From a virus, in IMG/VR virus record IMGVR_UViG_3300035698_008720, positions 1-33,008 of that record: a stretch of 33,008 nt of DNA. The stretch is one strand, 5' to 3'. Both the position numbers and the translations under genes were made by a program. Positions within the stretch are counted from its first letter, which is position 1, and each line of letters begins with the position of its first letter. Below are positions 1 through 6,549 of this stretch, one piece after another. Under the pieces are notes generated by a model, which saw only the letters and a list, made by a program, of their open reading frames with translations, made no database searches and was not told the DNA's origin.

Positions 1-9
1 AGATTTCAT
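1..9 (-). CDS. Start of a gene running off the left edge
   Basis: Only the first three codons (M-K-S) are in the window. They are recognised because the upstream 33 nt plus these codons recur, inverted and with one mismatch, at 8805-8846, where they precede a broken reading frame that also starts M-K-S. The gene would run leftwards, divergent from the HD-domain gene. Its product cannot be seen. Confidence 0.4.
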
Positions 10-42
10 TGTAGAACCATTTGAACCAAGATATCAAAGAAC
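1..42. repeat. 42-nt inverted repeat copy A1 (pairs with 8805-8846)
   Basis: The reverse complement of this segment matches 8805-8846 at 41 of 42 positions. It covers the upstream region and first codons of a leftward gene. Such conservation between two upstream regions suggests a recent gene duplication or a shared promoter segment. Confidence 0.85.
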
Positions 43-52
43 TTAATAATTA

Positions 53-152
53 TATATAATTAAAAAATAATGATTTTTTTTCCATTTATTTAAAGTCAAA
101 TTCATCTACGACACTAAAGATGTCGTAATTTTCTTTGATGGGTATATAAAAA
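53..152. repeat. About 100-nt inverted repeat, left copy (pairs with 32881-32980)
   Basis: The reverse complement of 32881-32980 aligns along this whole stretch with roughly 85-90% identity by eye. It includes an identical core of more than 40 nt around a hairpin (stem ACGACA/TGTCGT, 7-nt loop, about 108-126). It ends about 20 nt before the ATG of the gene at 174. The right copy lies in the same position relative to a leftward gene, so this looks like a shared 5' regulatory segment. A degenerate third hairpin lies at 9086-9109. Confidence 0.85.
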
Positions 153-173
153 AATTAAATAAAAAACGAATTC

Positions 174-920
174 ATGAACTTTTTAGACATATTAAAAGAA
201 GATAAACCATATCTTAAATTAATTGAATTGCAAAAATCAGGTAAATTATTAGAATTATGCCCTGAGTTGTCTAATTTAGATGAAAAGGTTATTGGTCACA
301 AAAATAATTTTTATCATACCATGGGAGTTCTTAAAAATATTTGTGAATCAGAAAACAACACTTTTAAAATGAAAGTCGTTGCATCATTTCACGACATTGG
401 AAAACTTATAACTAAAAGATTTGTAAATGGTGAATGGACTTTTCACGAACACGAAAAAGTTAGTGCTAAAATGGTTATAAAAATTTTCAAAAGAATGAAA
501 ATAAAGGATAAAGATTTTATCAATTATGTTTATAGAATGATATATTATCACGGTAGAACTAAAATTTTAAGAAATGTAACTGAATCTGCAATTAGAAGAT
601 TTGATAAAGAAATTGGATTAGATATAGTAAATGATTTAGTGGATTTTTGTAAATGTGACATAACAACTAAAAGTAATGAAAAAAGAGAACGATTTCAAAG
701 TGCTCTTGATATAATTAGAAATAGAATATTTGAAGTAAATAAAAAAGACGAAGAATCTAAATGGAGAAGTCCACTTACAGGTAAAATAATAATGGAAACA
801 TTAAATATTAAACCTTGTAAATTAATTGGAAATATTAAGAAAAAATATGATCCGTTTTTTAGAAAAGAAAAAATAACTTTGAGTGAAGCAATTAAACAGA
901 TTAAGATTGATTATTCTTAA
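174..920 (+). CDS. HD-domain phosphohydrolase, CCA-adding-enzyme-like HD region
   Basis: The 248-aa protein shows HD-family metal-binding residues: H48 (FYHTMG), H73-D74 in SFHDIGK, then HEHEK near 91-95 and a later Asp in CKCDITTKS. Their arrangement resembles the C-terminal HD region of bacterial tRNA nucleotidyltransferases and poly(A) polymerases, but the N-terminal nucleotidyltransferase domain is absent. It is therefore a stand-alone HD protein. By family, a metal-dependent phosphohydrolase acting on a nucleotide or RNA 2',3'-phosphate end is likely; the substrate is unknown. The ATG lies about 20 nt downstream of the left inverted-repeat leader, which probably carries its promoter. It converges on the Nudix gene, and a terminator hairpin overlaps its stop codon. 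Confidence 0.8.
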   Translation: MNFLDILKEDKPYLKLIELQKSGKLLELCPELSNLDEKVIGHKNNFYHTMGVLKNICESENNTFKMKVVASFHDIGKLITKRFVNGEWTFHEHEKVSAKMVIKIFKRMKIKDKDFINYVYRMIYYHGRTKILRNVTESAIRRFDKEIGLDIVNDLVDFCKCDITTKSNEKRERFQSALDIIRNRIFEVNKKDEESKWRSPLTGKIIMETLNIKPCKLIGNIKKKYDPFFRKEKITLSEAIKQIKIDYS

Positions 921-930
921 TCTGTTTTAT
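897..930 (+). terminator. Intrinsic terminator overlapping the HD gene stop
   Basis: A perfect 10-bp stem (CAGATTAAGA / TCTTAATCTG) with an 8-nt loop is followed by TTTTATATTT. The stem includes the last codons and the stop of the HD gene. It lies between two convergent genes. Confidence 0.7.
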
Positions 931-932
931 AT

Positions 933-1334
933 TTAACCATAAGAATTACCTTCGATAAAATTATCGAAACAAAGAAATAATGGTTCTGGGAGATTATCCA
1001 TATCAAAATATTTCCATTCTGAGCATTTATCTGGTTCCATTATTGTAGGGAATCCATAAATTTCAATTGCATCCATGTAGATAGTAACAAAATGATTTCC
1101 ACCTTCAAATATATCATTAGTAATACAATTAAATTTAATATCACTAAGAATCATACCTGTTTCTTCTTTAGTTTCTCTTATTATAGAATCTTTAATGGTT
1201 TCTCCCTTTTCTAATTTACCACCAGGTGGAGCCCATGTATAATTTCCTAATTTAGAAATTCTTTTTCCTAATAAAATTTTATTTTTCTTTCTAATAAGAA
1301 TTGCGATTCCTACATTTGCTGTTTCATATTTCAT
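933..1334 (-). CDS. Nudix hydrolase (MutT-like)
   Basis: The 133-aa protein holds a complete Nudix box GX5EX7REUXEEXGU at residues 39-61 (G39, E45, R53-E54, E57-E58, G60), the catalytic Mg-binding motif of nucleoside diphosphate-linked-X hydrolases. APPGGKLEKGE and the following REKEETG-type helix resemble MutT/NUDT15-type nucleotide pyrophosphatases. Length is normal for a single Nudix domain. Likely roles are nucleotide-pool cleaning or removal of phosphorylated metabolites; the substrate cannot be read from sequence. It is transcribed towards the HD gene and starts about 80 nt from the divergent HAD gene. Confidence 0.9.
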   Translation of the reverse strand: MKYETANVGIAILIRKKNKILLGKRISKLGNYTWAPPGGKLEKGETIKDSIIRETKEETGMILSDIKFNCITNDIFEGGNHFVTIYMDAIEIYGFPTIMEPDKCSEWKYFDMDNLPEPLFLCFDNFIEGNSYG

Positions 1335-1403
1335 ACAACATATAGGATATTATTTTAATTTAGTTTTTATCCTAAATAAATAAATTTATTTATTTTTTTT
1401 ATG

Positions 1404-1411
1404 TATCTTTG
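1404..1411 (+). promoter_or_regulatory. Bacteroidota -7 box TATCTTTG
   Basis: A perfect TAnnTTTG -7 element lies only 4 nt before the ATG at 1416, so transcription would start at or next to the initiation codon and the mRNA could be leaderless. No clear -33 TTG is seen at the usual distance. Confidence 0.5.
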
Positions 1412-1415
1412 TAAA

Positions 1416-1919
1416 ATGAAAATTATATTTTTAGATATAGACGGTGTATTGAATGTTATTTCACAAGGATGGGATGATTTTGGTTCGTTATTTCATAAAC
1501 ATTTTGAAGATAATTTAAGAATGATTATTGAAAAAACTGGAGCTAAAATTGTTATATCAAGCACTTGGAAATCAGATGGATTAAAAAGGATGCAAGAAAT
1601 GTGGAAACACCGTAATTTACCTGGTAAAGTTATTGATATTACACCAGATTGTATTGAAATAGTAAATAAAGGAATATGTGAATTCTATGATTTAGTTGAT
1701 AGAGGACATGAAATACAATATTGGATTGATACCCATAATATAGATAACTATGTAATATTAGATGATGATAATGATATGTTAGATAATCAAAGAAATAATT
1801 TTGTTAGAACATCTAATAATACAGATCATGAAGATTGTGTTGATATTGGTTGGGGGTTAACTAAAAAATGTGCAAAACAATCAATTAAAATTCTGAATTC
1901 TTCAGATGTCACTAATTAA
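1416..1919 (+). CDS. HAD-superfamily phosphatase (HAD_SAK_2-like)
   Basis: The N-terminus MKIIFLDIDGVLNV carries HAD motif I (D7 and D9). VISSTWK supplies the motif II Ser/Thr, and YVILDDDNDM is an acidic motif IV. A GLT-plus-helix C-terminus is typical of the small phage/bacterial HAD family seen in RNA-repair proteins. The ATG at 1416 is preferred over the in-frame ATG at 1401, because the latter would sit inside the -7 promoter box. Length from 1416 is 167 aa. Probably a phosphatase; a role in RNA or nucleotide end repair is inference. It converges with the next gene, overlapping it by 8 nt. Confidence 0.8.
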   Translation: MKIIFLDIDGVLNVISQGWDDFGSLFHKHFEDNLRMIIEKTGAKIVISSTWKSDGLKRMQEMWKHRNLPGKVIDITPDCIEIVNKGICEFYDLVDRGHEIQYWIDTHNIDNYVILDDDNDMLDNQRNNFVRTSNNTDHEDCVDIGWGLTKKCAKQSIKILNSSDVTN

Positions 1920-2124
1920 GATATTTTAATATTTCTTTTTTATCCTTATCTAATAATTTCCAAATTTCTAATTTTACATCCCAATTAATTGATAATTTAG
2001 GATAAAATTCACATATCATATCTAATTGATATGAGCTAATAAATAATACTTCCCCACTTGGACATAATACAATTTCCTCTTTATTTGATGGTTTTATCGA
2101 TTCAAATAATTTTATATATTTCAT
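1912..2124 (-). CDS. Small protein with capsid-targeting-like N-terminus
   Basis: This 70-aa protein is not recognised by family. It begins MKYIKLFESI, one of several proteins in the window whose first ten residues follow M-K/L-x-aromatic/hydrophobic-x-x-F-x-E. That resembles the T4 capsid-targeting sequence of internal head proteins. LFE at 6-8 fits a prohead-protease-like L-x-E site. The rest is a mixed alpha/beta small domain with no visible catalytic motif. A packaged internal protein is inference. Confidence 0.6.
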   Translation of the reverse strand: MKYIKLFESIKPSNKEEIVLCPSGEVLFISSYQLDMICEFYPKLSINWDVKLEIWKLLDKDKKEILKYLN

Positions 2125-2198
2125 GTGTTTATATATTAAGATTAATTGTCAAAAATTCAGATTTTAATATAAATATATAAAAATAAAAAATAATAATT

Positions 2199-2267
2199 AT
2201 GATTTTATTTACACCATTAATCAAATTTCTATTAATGCCTGTTGCTCATTGTAATGAAGGGTGTTGA
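2199..2267 (+). CDS. 22-aa hydrophobic peptide
   Basis: A short ATG frame encodes a peptide with a hydrophobic stretch (LFTPLIKFLLMPVA) and the tail HCNEGC. It has an AT-rich leader like other genes here and is followed 20 nt later by a good terminator, which makes a small membrane-associated peptide plausible. No family is recognised. Confidence 0.35.
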   Translation: MILFTPLIKFLLMPVAHCNEGC

Positions 2268-2286
2268 AAAAACTAAATATTTGAAT

Positions 2287-2323
2287 AAAGAAATCCCCGG
2301 AATTCTGATCGGTGATTTCTTTT
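2287..2323. terminator. Bidirectional terminator hairpin
   Basis: A 9-bp stem AAAGAAATC/GATTTCTTT continues through one mismatch into CCG/CGG with a 10-nt loop. It is T-rich on both sides. It separates the 22-aa ORF on the plus strand from the membrane ORF on the minus strand, whose stop codon overlaps the T-run. Confidence 0.65.
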
Positions 2324-2630
2324 AATCCATTAAAGGTTTAATTAAAATATAAGTTATATAGCAAACAAAACTCCCAATAAACCCATAAAGTATATAATAT
2401 ATATCTGACCAATAAAAAATAAAACCATTTCTTAATTTTAATAGAATAACGAATTGAACCACCAATGATACATGAAATCCCATACATTGAGGACATTTTA
2501 CTAATCTACCTATATTATTATTTATATTATCTATTTTTTTTCTTACATTTCTAAAAATATAAGAATGTGTTATTATTAATGTAATACCTAATGTAGATAA
2601 TAAAAAAATTACAAAATTAAGACGAAAAAA
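2322..2630 (-). pseudogene. Membrane protein ORF lacking a start codon (DUF1360-like)
   Basis: An open frame of 102 codons encodes a hydrophobic N-terminal segment (FVIFLLSTLGITLIITHSY), a basic region, the motif LVKCPQCMGFHVSL and two further hydrophobic segments. The CxxCxGF(W/H)V motif next to a membrane helix resembles DUF1360-type small membrane proteins. The frame opens after a TGA at 2631-2633. It has no ATG, GTG or TTG before the internal Met of CMGF. So it is either a decayed gene that has lost its 5' end, or it starts at a rare codon such as ATT. Codon and amino-acid make-up look genuinely coding. Confidence 0.5.
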
Positions 2631-2674
2631 TCAATTAAAAATTTTAATATATACAATAAATTATATAGAAAAAA

Positions 2675-3016
2675 ATGAATAAAATTTTAAATAAATTATA
2701 TGAAATATATAATATTAGAGATGATTCAACTAAACACCCTGATTCATTACCTGAAATAACAGGTAAAGGGGGGGCCCCTGTTGTTGATATTAGCATCAGT
2801 CCAGATGGTAAATTAATTGCATCTGTTGATGGAAGAATACATATATGGGATTACGCCAGTGGTAAAAAAGTAAGAAGTTTTTATTCTCCATCTAGACTTA
2901 CTAGCATAACCTTTACTCCAGATAGCAAATTTGTTGTTGTTGGTAATGTAAATGGAAATCTACAAAAATGGAATGCTCAATCGGGTAAAGTAGTTAGAGA
3001 ATTTTTAAGAAATTAA
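2675..3016 (+). CDS. Short WD40-repeat protein (two repeats)
   Basis: After about 30 unique residues, two WD40-type repeats are visible. One is ISISPDGKLIASVDGRIHIWDY followed by ASGKKVRSF, the other ITFTPDSKFVVVGNVNGNLQKWN followed by AQSGKVVREF. Each has the SPDGK turn, the four-strand pattern and a final W-D/W-N. A complete propeller needs four to eight blades, so two blades in 113 aa imply oligomeric assembly, capping of another propeller, or truncation. The codon pattern is slightly less AT-rich than neighbours, consistent with acquisition from a cell. Its 3' end overlaps the convergent small gene by 4 nt. Confidence 0.75.
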   Translation: MNKILNKLYEIYNIRDDSTKHPDSLPEITGKGGAPVVDISISPDGKLIASVDGRIHIWDYASGKKVRSFYSPSRLTSITFTPDSKFVVVGNVNGNLQKWNAQSGKVVREFLRN

Positions 3017-3141
3017 ATTGGTAAATCATCTTCATAATCAAAATCCACATTAGGAACATCCCCATCAATAATATCATCCATTGTAAAATAATCAACTATA
3101 ATTCCAAATTCAACCATTCTGCTTTCTAATTCGTAATTCAT
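3013..3141 (-). CDS. 42-aa acidic small protein
   Basis: This small gene has its own promoter. The start MNYELESRMVEF is followed by a strongly acidic C-terminus (DDIIDGDVPNVDFDYEDDLP). A Bacteroidota -7 box (TATCTTTG on the minus strand, 3181-3188) lies about 40 nt upstream of the ATG. Length, leader and promoter support a real gene. No family is recognised. Confidence 0.6.
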   Translation of the reverse strand: MNYELESRMVEFGIIVDYFTMDDIIDGDVPNVDFDYEDDLPI

Positions 3142-3180
3142 TTTTATTGTTTTTAATTGTTTTTAAATAATTTATCTTGG

Positions 3181-3188
3181 CAAAGATA
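3181..3188 (-). promoter_or_regulatory. Bacteroidota -7 box for the 42-aa gene
   Basis: The minus strand reads TATCTTTG, matching TAnnTTTG. Transcription would start about 30 nt before the ATG at 3141. Confidence 0.55.
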
Positions 3189-3264
3189 CAAAAAAAATTA
3201 ACAATAATTCTAAAATAAACTTTTTTTTATCATTTTTCTATAATGAAAAAATAAAAACCATAAA

Positions 3265-3516
3265 ATGAAAATTACCAAAAAAGAATTTAACAAAATTTGT
3301 AATTTTTTAGACAGGATTGAAAAACCTGATTTTACAAAATTAGATATCTCAGATTTATTTAAGATACCAACAAATGAAACAAAATTAAATATCAGAAACG
3401 ATTATAAAGGAATTGAAAATATTAAAATATTAAGATTATTATATCAATTAGAATCAGTAAGAAATAAATACAATGTCACATTAAACGAAGATAATATAAA
3501 TAAATCATCTTCATAA
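3265..3516 (+). CDS. Hypothetical protein, 83 aa
   Basis: A lysine-rich, mainly helical small protein beginning MKITKKEFNKICNFLDRI and ending in an Asn/Ser-rich tail. No motif, signal peptide or membrane segment is visible. It is the first of a run of plus-strand genes up to the SPFH gene. Clean AT-rich leader; function unknown. Confidence 0.6.
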   Translation: MKITKKEFNKICNFLDRIEKPDFTKLDISDLFKIPTNETKLNIRNDYKGIENIKILRLLYQLESVRNKYNVTLNEDNINKSSS

Positions 3517-3584
3517 CCAATTATTAATTTTATTATCGGTACATTATATTTAATAAAACCAATTAAAATATAAGCGAAAAATAT

Positions 3585-3866
3585 ATGAGTAAAAAGAAAA
3601 AAAGAAAAGAAAGAGTGAAGAAAAGGTGGAAAGATATGGAAAATGAACTAGACTCATTTATTGATGCATTTAAATATGAAAGTTATACTGAATGGGGAGA
3701 TGTTATAAAAGATGAAATAATTAAAATCATTAAAAAATATAATGTTCTATCATGGTATGGTAAAAATTGGTATGTTATAACTAGTATAGACCCAATAAGT
3801 GATATATATACTTTTGATGTTAGAACAGTTAAAAGTTATTGGAGAGTTTTAAAAATACAAAAATAA
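3585..3866 (+). CDS. Hypothetical protein, 93 aa, basic N-terminus
   Basis: The first 16 residues are almost entirely Lys/Arg (MSKKKKRKERVKKRWK), suggesting nucleic-acid binding. The rest is amphipathic, with aromatic clusters (WYGKNWYVITS, SYWRVLKI) that may form a small beta domain. No family is recognised. The last codons and following 40 nt form the first copy of a duplicated segment (3858-3904). Confidence 0.6.
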   Translation: MSKKKKRKERVKKRWKDMENELDSFIDAFKYESYTEWGDVIKDEIIKIIKKYNVLSWYGKNWYVITSIDPISDIYTFDVRTVKSYWRVLKIQK

Positions 3867-3904
3867 TTTTGTTATCTTATTATTTTTTATTAATTTCATA
3901 AAAA
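3858..3904 (+). repeat. 47-nt direct repeat, first copy
   Basis: This segment matches 3942-3988 with one mismatch. The 15 nt after it (taatcgacttgcaaa) also resemble codons 11-15 of the isochorismatase-like gene (taatcgacttacaaa). The upstream region and a piece of that gene's beginning have evidently been duplicated, with a small internal deletion. Confidence 0.85.
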
Positions 3905-3941
3905 TAATCGACTTGCAAAATAGCGAGTTTTAAAAATAAAT

Positions 3942-3988
3942 CAAAAATAATTTTGTTACCTTATTATTTTTTATTAATTTCATAAAAT
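3942..3988 (+). repeat. 47-nt direct repeat, second copy (leader of the gene at 3987)
   Basis: This copy directly abuts the ATG at 3987 and is the functional leader of the isochorismatase-like gene. It differs from 3858-3904 at one position. Confidence 0.85.
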
Positions 3989-4595
3989 GGAAAAAAAAAT
4001 AAAAACAGCATTAATAATAATCGACTTACAAAACGAATTCATAAATGGTAAAATTCAAATACCTTATTCGTCTATTATTATTAATAAAATTAATAAACAT
4101 CAAAATAAATTTGATGTAACTTGTTTTGTTAAAAATATCATTCCCGTTTCCACAAATATGAAAAAAAATGCAATTATTTCTGATTATTATGATTGTTGTA
4201 TCGAAAACACAAACGGGTCACATTTTCCTAACGAATTAAAAATAAATGAAAACATATTCTCCAGATCATATTTAAATGGAATTAGTGGATTACTCAGTAA
4301 AAATCATAATAAATCTCTATTTGATTTTCTCAAAGAAAACCAAATAACTCATGTTTTTATTGGTGGGGTACCTGGGGATTATTCAGTAAAACAAACCGCG
4401 GTTGATTGTATATCAAATAAATTTAAAACTTATATTATTATTGATATGATAAAAACATTAAATTCTATGAATAATTTTATAAATTTTACATTAAAAAATA
4501 ATATCCCTTTTATAAACACTAATGATATTAGTATTGTTTTAAATGGGTTAAAATCAAAATATCATAAAACAAAAGTAAATAAATTAAATAAATAA
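3987..4595 (+). CDS. Isochorismatase/nicotinamidase-like protein, catalytic Cys replaced
   Basis: The 202-aa protein has the cysteine-hydrolase fold signature ALIIIDLQNEF, with the catalytic Asp at D13. The nucleophile loop reads GGVPGDYSVKQTAVD, where active nicotinamidases have TDYCV, so the nucleophilic Cys is Ser at position 133. The DxH metal site of nicotinamidases is also not seen. It is therefore probably a pseudoenzyme or has a changed reaction, perhaps binding a pyridine ligand without hydrolysis; Cys141 is too far along the helix to be an obvious substitute. It starts 34 nt upstream of the SPFH gene, on the same strand. Confidence 0.75.
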   Translation: MEKKIKTALIIIDLQNEFINGKIQIPYSSIIINKINKHQNKFDVTCFVKNIIPVSTNMKKNAIISDYYDCCIENTNGSHFPNELKINENIFSRSYLNGISGLLSKNHNKSLFDFLKENQITHVFIGGVPGDYSVKQTAVDCISNKFKTYIIIDMIKTLNSMNNFINFTLKNNIPFINTNDISIVLNGLKSKYHKTKVNKLNK

Positions 4596-4629
4596 ATTAT
4601 AAATTAAACAAAGAAAGGAAAATTAAATT

Positions 4630-6435
4630 ATGTGGTTATTTTTAATCATTTTAGGTATTGCATCAATAGTAATTGGTGCGCAAGGTTTCAAAAGAGGATG
4701 GTTCGTTGGATATAATCCACCATTATTAAAAAAGGTGTGTATCGGAGTGGGAGCTATCGTAATACTAATAGGGTGTCTCTTAACTAGTTTTGTTTTTACA
4801 CCAACAAAAAACACTGGACATTTAATTAAAAAGTATGGAAATGAATTAAATAGTAATAGAGTTATCGCTGTTAACGGTGAACGTGGAAGACAATCCCATC
4901 TTTTACAAGAAGGGCTCAGTTTTCAACCATTCATAAGGGTTTTATATGATATTGAATTTGTTCCATATGAAAAAATCAATGAAGGTTTCGTGGGTTTACT
5001 TACATCAAATGACGGTGGTTCATTAACTGATTTTATTGCACCAGATTGGGTGGGTGAAGAAAATTTTAATATCGAAAAAGATAAGGATTCTGCCCTAACA
5101 AAGCGCGAATATCGAGATTATATTGAAAAGAGAATGATTGATCCAAAATATTTCATAGAAAACAATGGAATAAAGGGTCCTCAATTAAACACACTAAAAC
5201 CAGGTGAATGGAAAATAAATAAATATATGTGGAAGGTTGATATAGTACCAGCAACTAATGTACCAGCAGGTTTTGTTGGAGTTATTGAATCAAGAGTAGG
5301 TAAAGTACCAAAAAACATAGAACTCGAAGGAGCAGGTAACAAATTAGCTACTCCAGTGGTGGATAAAGGATATATGGGCATATGGAAAGAAGTTCTAAAA
5401 CCAGGTATGTATTACCTTAATTCTCACCCAACCGATGACAATAAAGGAGCATATAGAGTAACATTAGTAGATACTCGTCTTCAAACATGGTTATATAAAG
5501 GTGGTTATGATTATTACACTATTGATCTAACAATCAATGAAGATGGTAAAATATCGCAAACCAAATCAGAAATACGACCAGTTGATGTACCTGATAATGC
5601 GGTTGGTACAGCTATTAGAATAATTTCATTGGATGAATGGGATGTTTATGTTGATGCTAGACTTTTGGTACAAGTACAACCAATTGATGCACCATATATG
5701 GTAGCAAGTGTTGGAGGATTAAAAGAATTGCAGATCAATGTAACGACTCCCATACTTCGTTCAGAATTAAGAAACATGGGTGAAAGTAAAAACGCTACTT
5801 CATTTGTAACTAATCGATCTGACCTGGAAAGTGAATGTGACAGTGCAATAAAGATAAAAAGTGTTGGTACAAGATTAACGGTTAAAGAATTCAAGATGAA
5901 CGATATTTATATAAAACCTGAACTACTTGTACCTGGTAAAAGAAAACAACTAGCTAATAAAATGGCTGAAACCTATGTTCAGGAAGAACTAGCATATAAA
6001 CAAAAAATTCTAACTGAAAAAGCAAGTGAGGAATCACAACAACAGGGCGTTCTTGTTGAAGCTAAGATAAGAAAACAAGCAGCAAAGGAAGATAAAGAAG
6101 CTCAACGTTTGATAGGACAAGGAAATAAATTTAGAATGATTGAAGAAGCATTAGGTCAAAAAGCTAAAATTGATGTTCTTGGTATAGAAAATACATATAA
6201 ACTTGAAATGGCTAAAGTAATTCGAGAATATCCACCTGAAGCATTTGAAACTCCATATTTTGTTGGAAGTGGTGGAGGTAATAGCAATGGTAGTGATGAC
6301 ACTTACACGGCTATATCCATTAGACAATTAATGGCAACAATGGACAATCTTAATGTTCCAATAAAAGCAAGAACAAATAAATCTAAACAATCTAAACCTG
6401 TAAAAAACAAGACAGAAGAAACACCAAAAAAATAA
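4630..6435 (+). CDS. SPFH/band-7 domain membrane protein (flotillin/prohibitin-like)
   Basis: This 601-aa protein has two N-terminal membrane segments (about residues 2-18 and 36-56). A long SPFH-like region follows, with repeated VPAGFVGVI/INEGFVGLL-type strands and LKPGMYYLN. A charged helical region (about 430-540, rich in Glu, Lys, Gln and Ala) is typical of the oligomerising coiled coil of flotillins and prohibitins. The C-terminus is Lys-rich. SPFH proteins form large membrane rings and often control membrane proteases such as FtsH. An AGGAAA stretch precedes the ATG. The gene is noticeably less AT-rich than its neighbours and ends at a strong terminator. Membrane remodelling or superinfection control is inference. 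Confidence 0.85.
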   Translation: MWLFLIILGIASIVIGAQGFKRGWFVGYNPPLLKKVCIGVGAIVILIGCLLTSFVFTPTKNTGHLIKKYGNELNSNRVIAVNGERGRQSHLLQEGLSFQPFIRVLYDIEFVPYEKINEGFVGLLTSNDGGSLTDFIAPDWVGEENFNIEKDKDSALTKREYRDYIEKRMIDPKYFIENNGIKGPQLNTLKPGEWKINKYMWKVDIVPATNVPAGFVGVIESRVGKVPKNIELEGAGNKLATPVVDKGYMGIWKEVLKPGMYYLNSHPTDDNKGAYRVTLVDTRLQTWLYKGGYDYYTIDLTINEDGKISQTKSEIRPVDVPDNAVGTAIRIISLDEWDVYVDARLLVQVQPIDAPYMVASVGGLKELQINVTTPILRSELRNMGESKNATSFVTNRSDLESECDSAIKIKSVGTRLTVKEFKMNDIYIKPELLVPGKRKQLANKMAETYVQEELAYKQKILTEKASEESQQQGVLVEAKIRKQAAKEDKEAQRLIGQGNKFRMIEEALGQKAKIDVLGIENTYKLEMAKVIREYPPEAFETPYFVGSGGGNSNGSDDTYTAISIRQLMATMDNLNVPIKARTNKSKQSKPVKNKTEETPKK

Positions 6436-6448
6436 ATATCTAAAAGAA

Positions 6449-6488
6449 GAAAAAAAAAGAGGGATGGTAACATCCCTCTTTTTTTTTT
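6449..6488 (+). terminator. Strong intrinsic terminator after the SPFH gene
   Basis: An 8-bp GC-containing stem (GAGGGATG/CATCCCTC) with loop GTAA is flanked by an A-run and a run of ten T. It ends the isochorismatase-SPFH unit. Confidence 0.9.
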
Positions 6489-6549
6489 AATTATATTTAG
6501 CCATAAAATTATTTATATATACTATAAATAATTAGACAAAAAACATATT

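Noticed and set aside
5181-5894. Open frames antisense to the SPFH gene
   Set aside because: They are shadows of a well-supported coding frame, with Ser/Leu-rich antisense composition and no leader.
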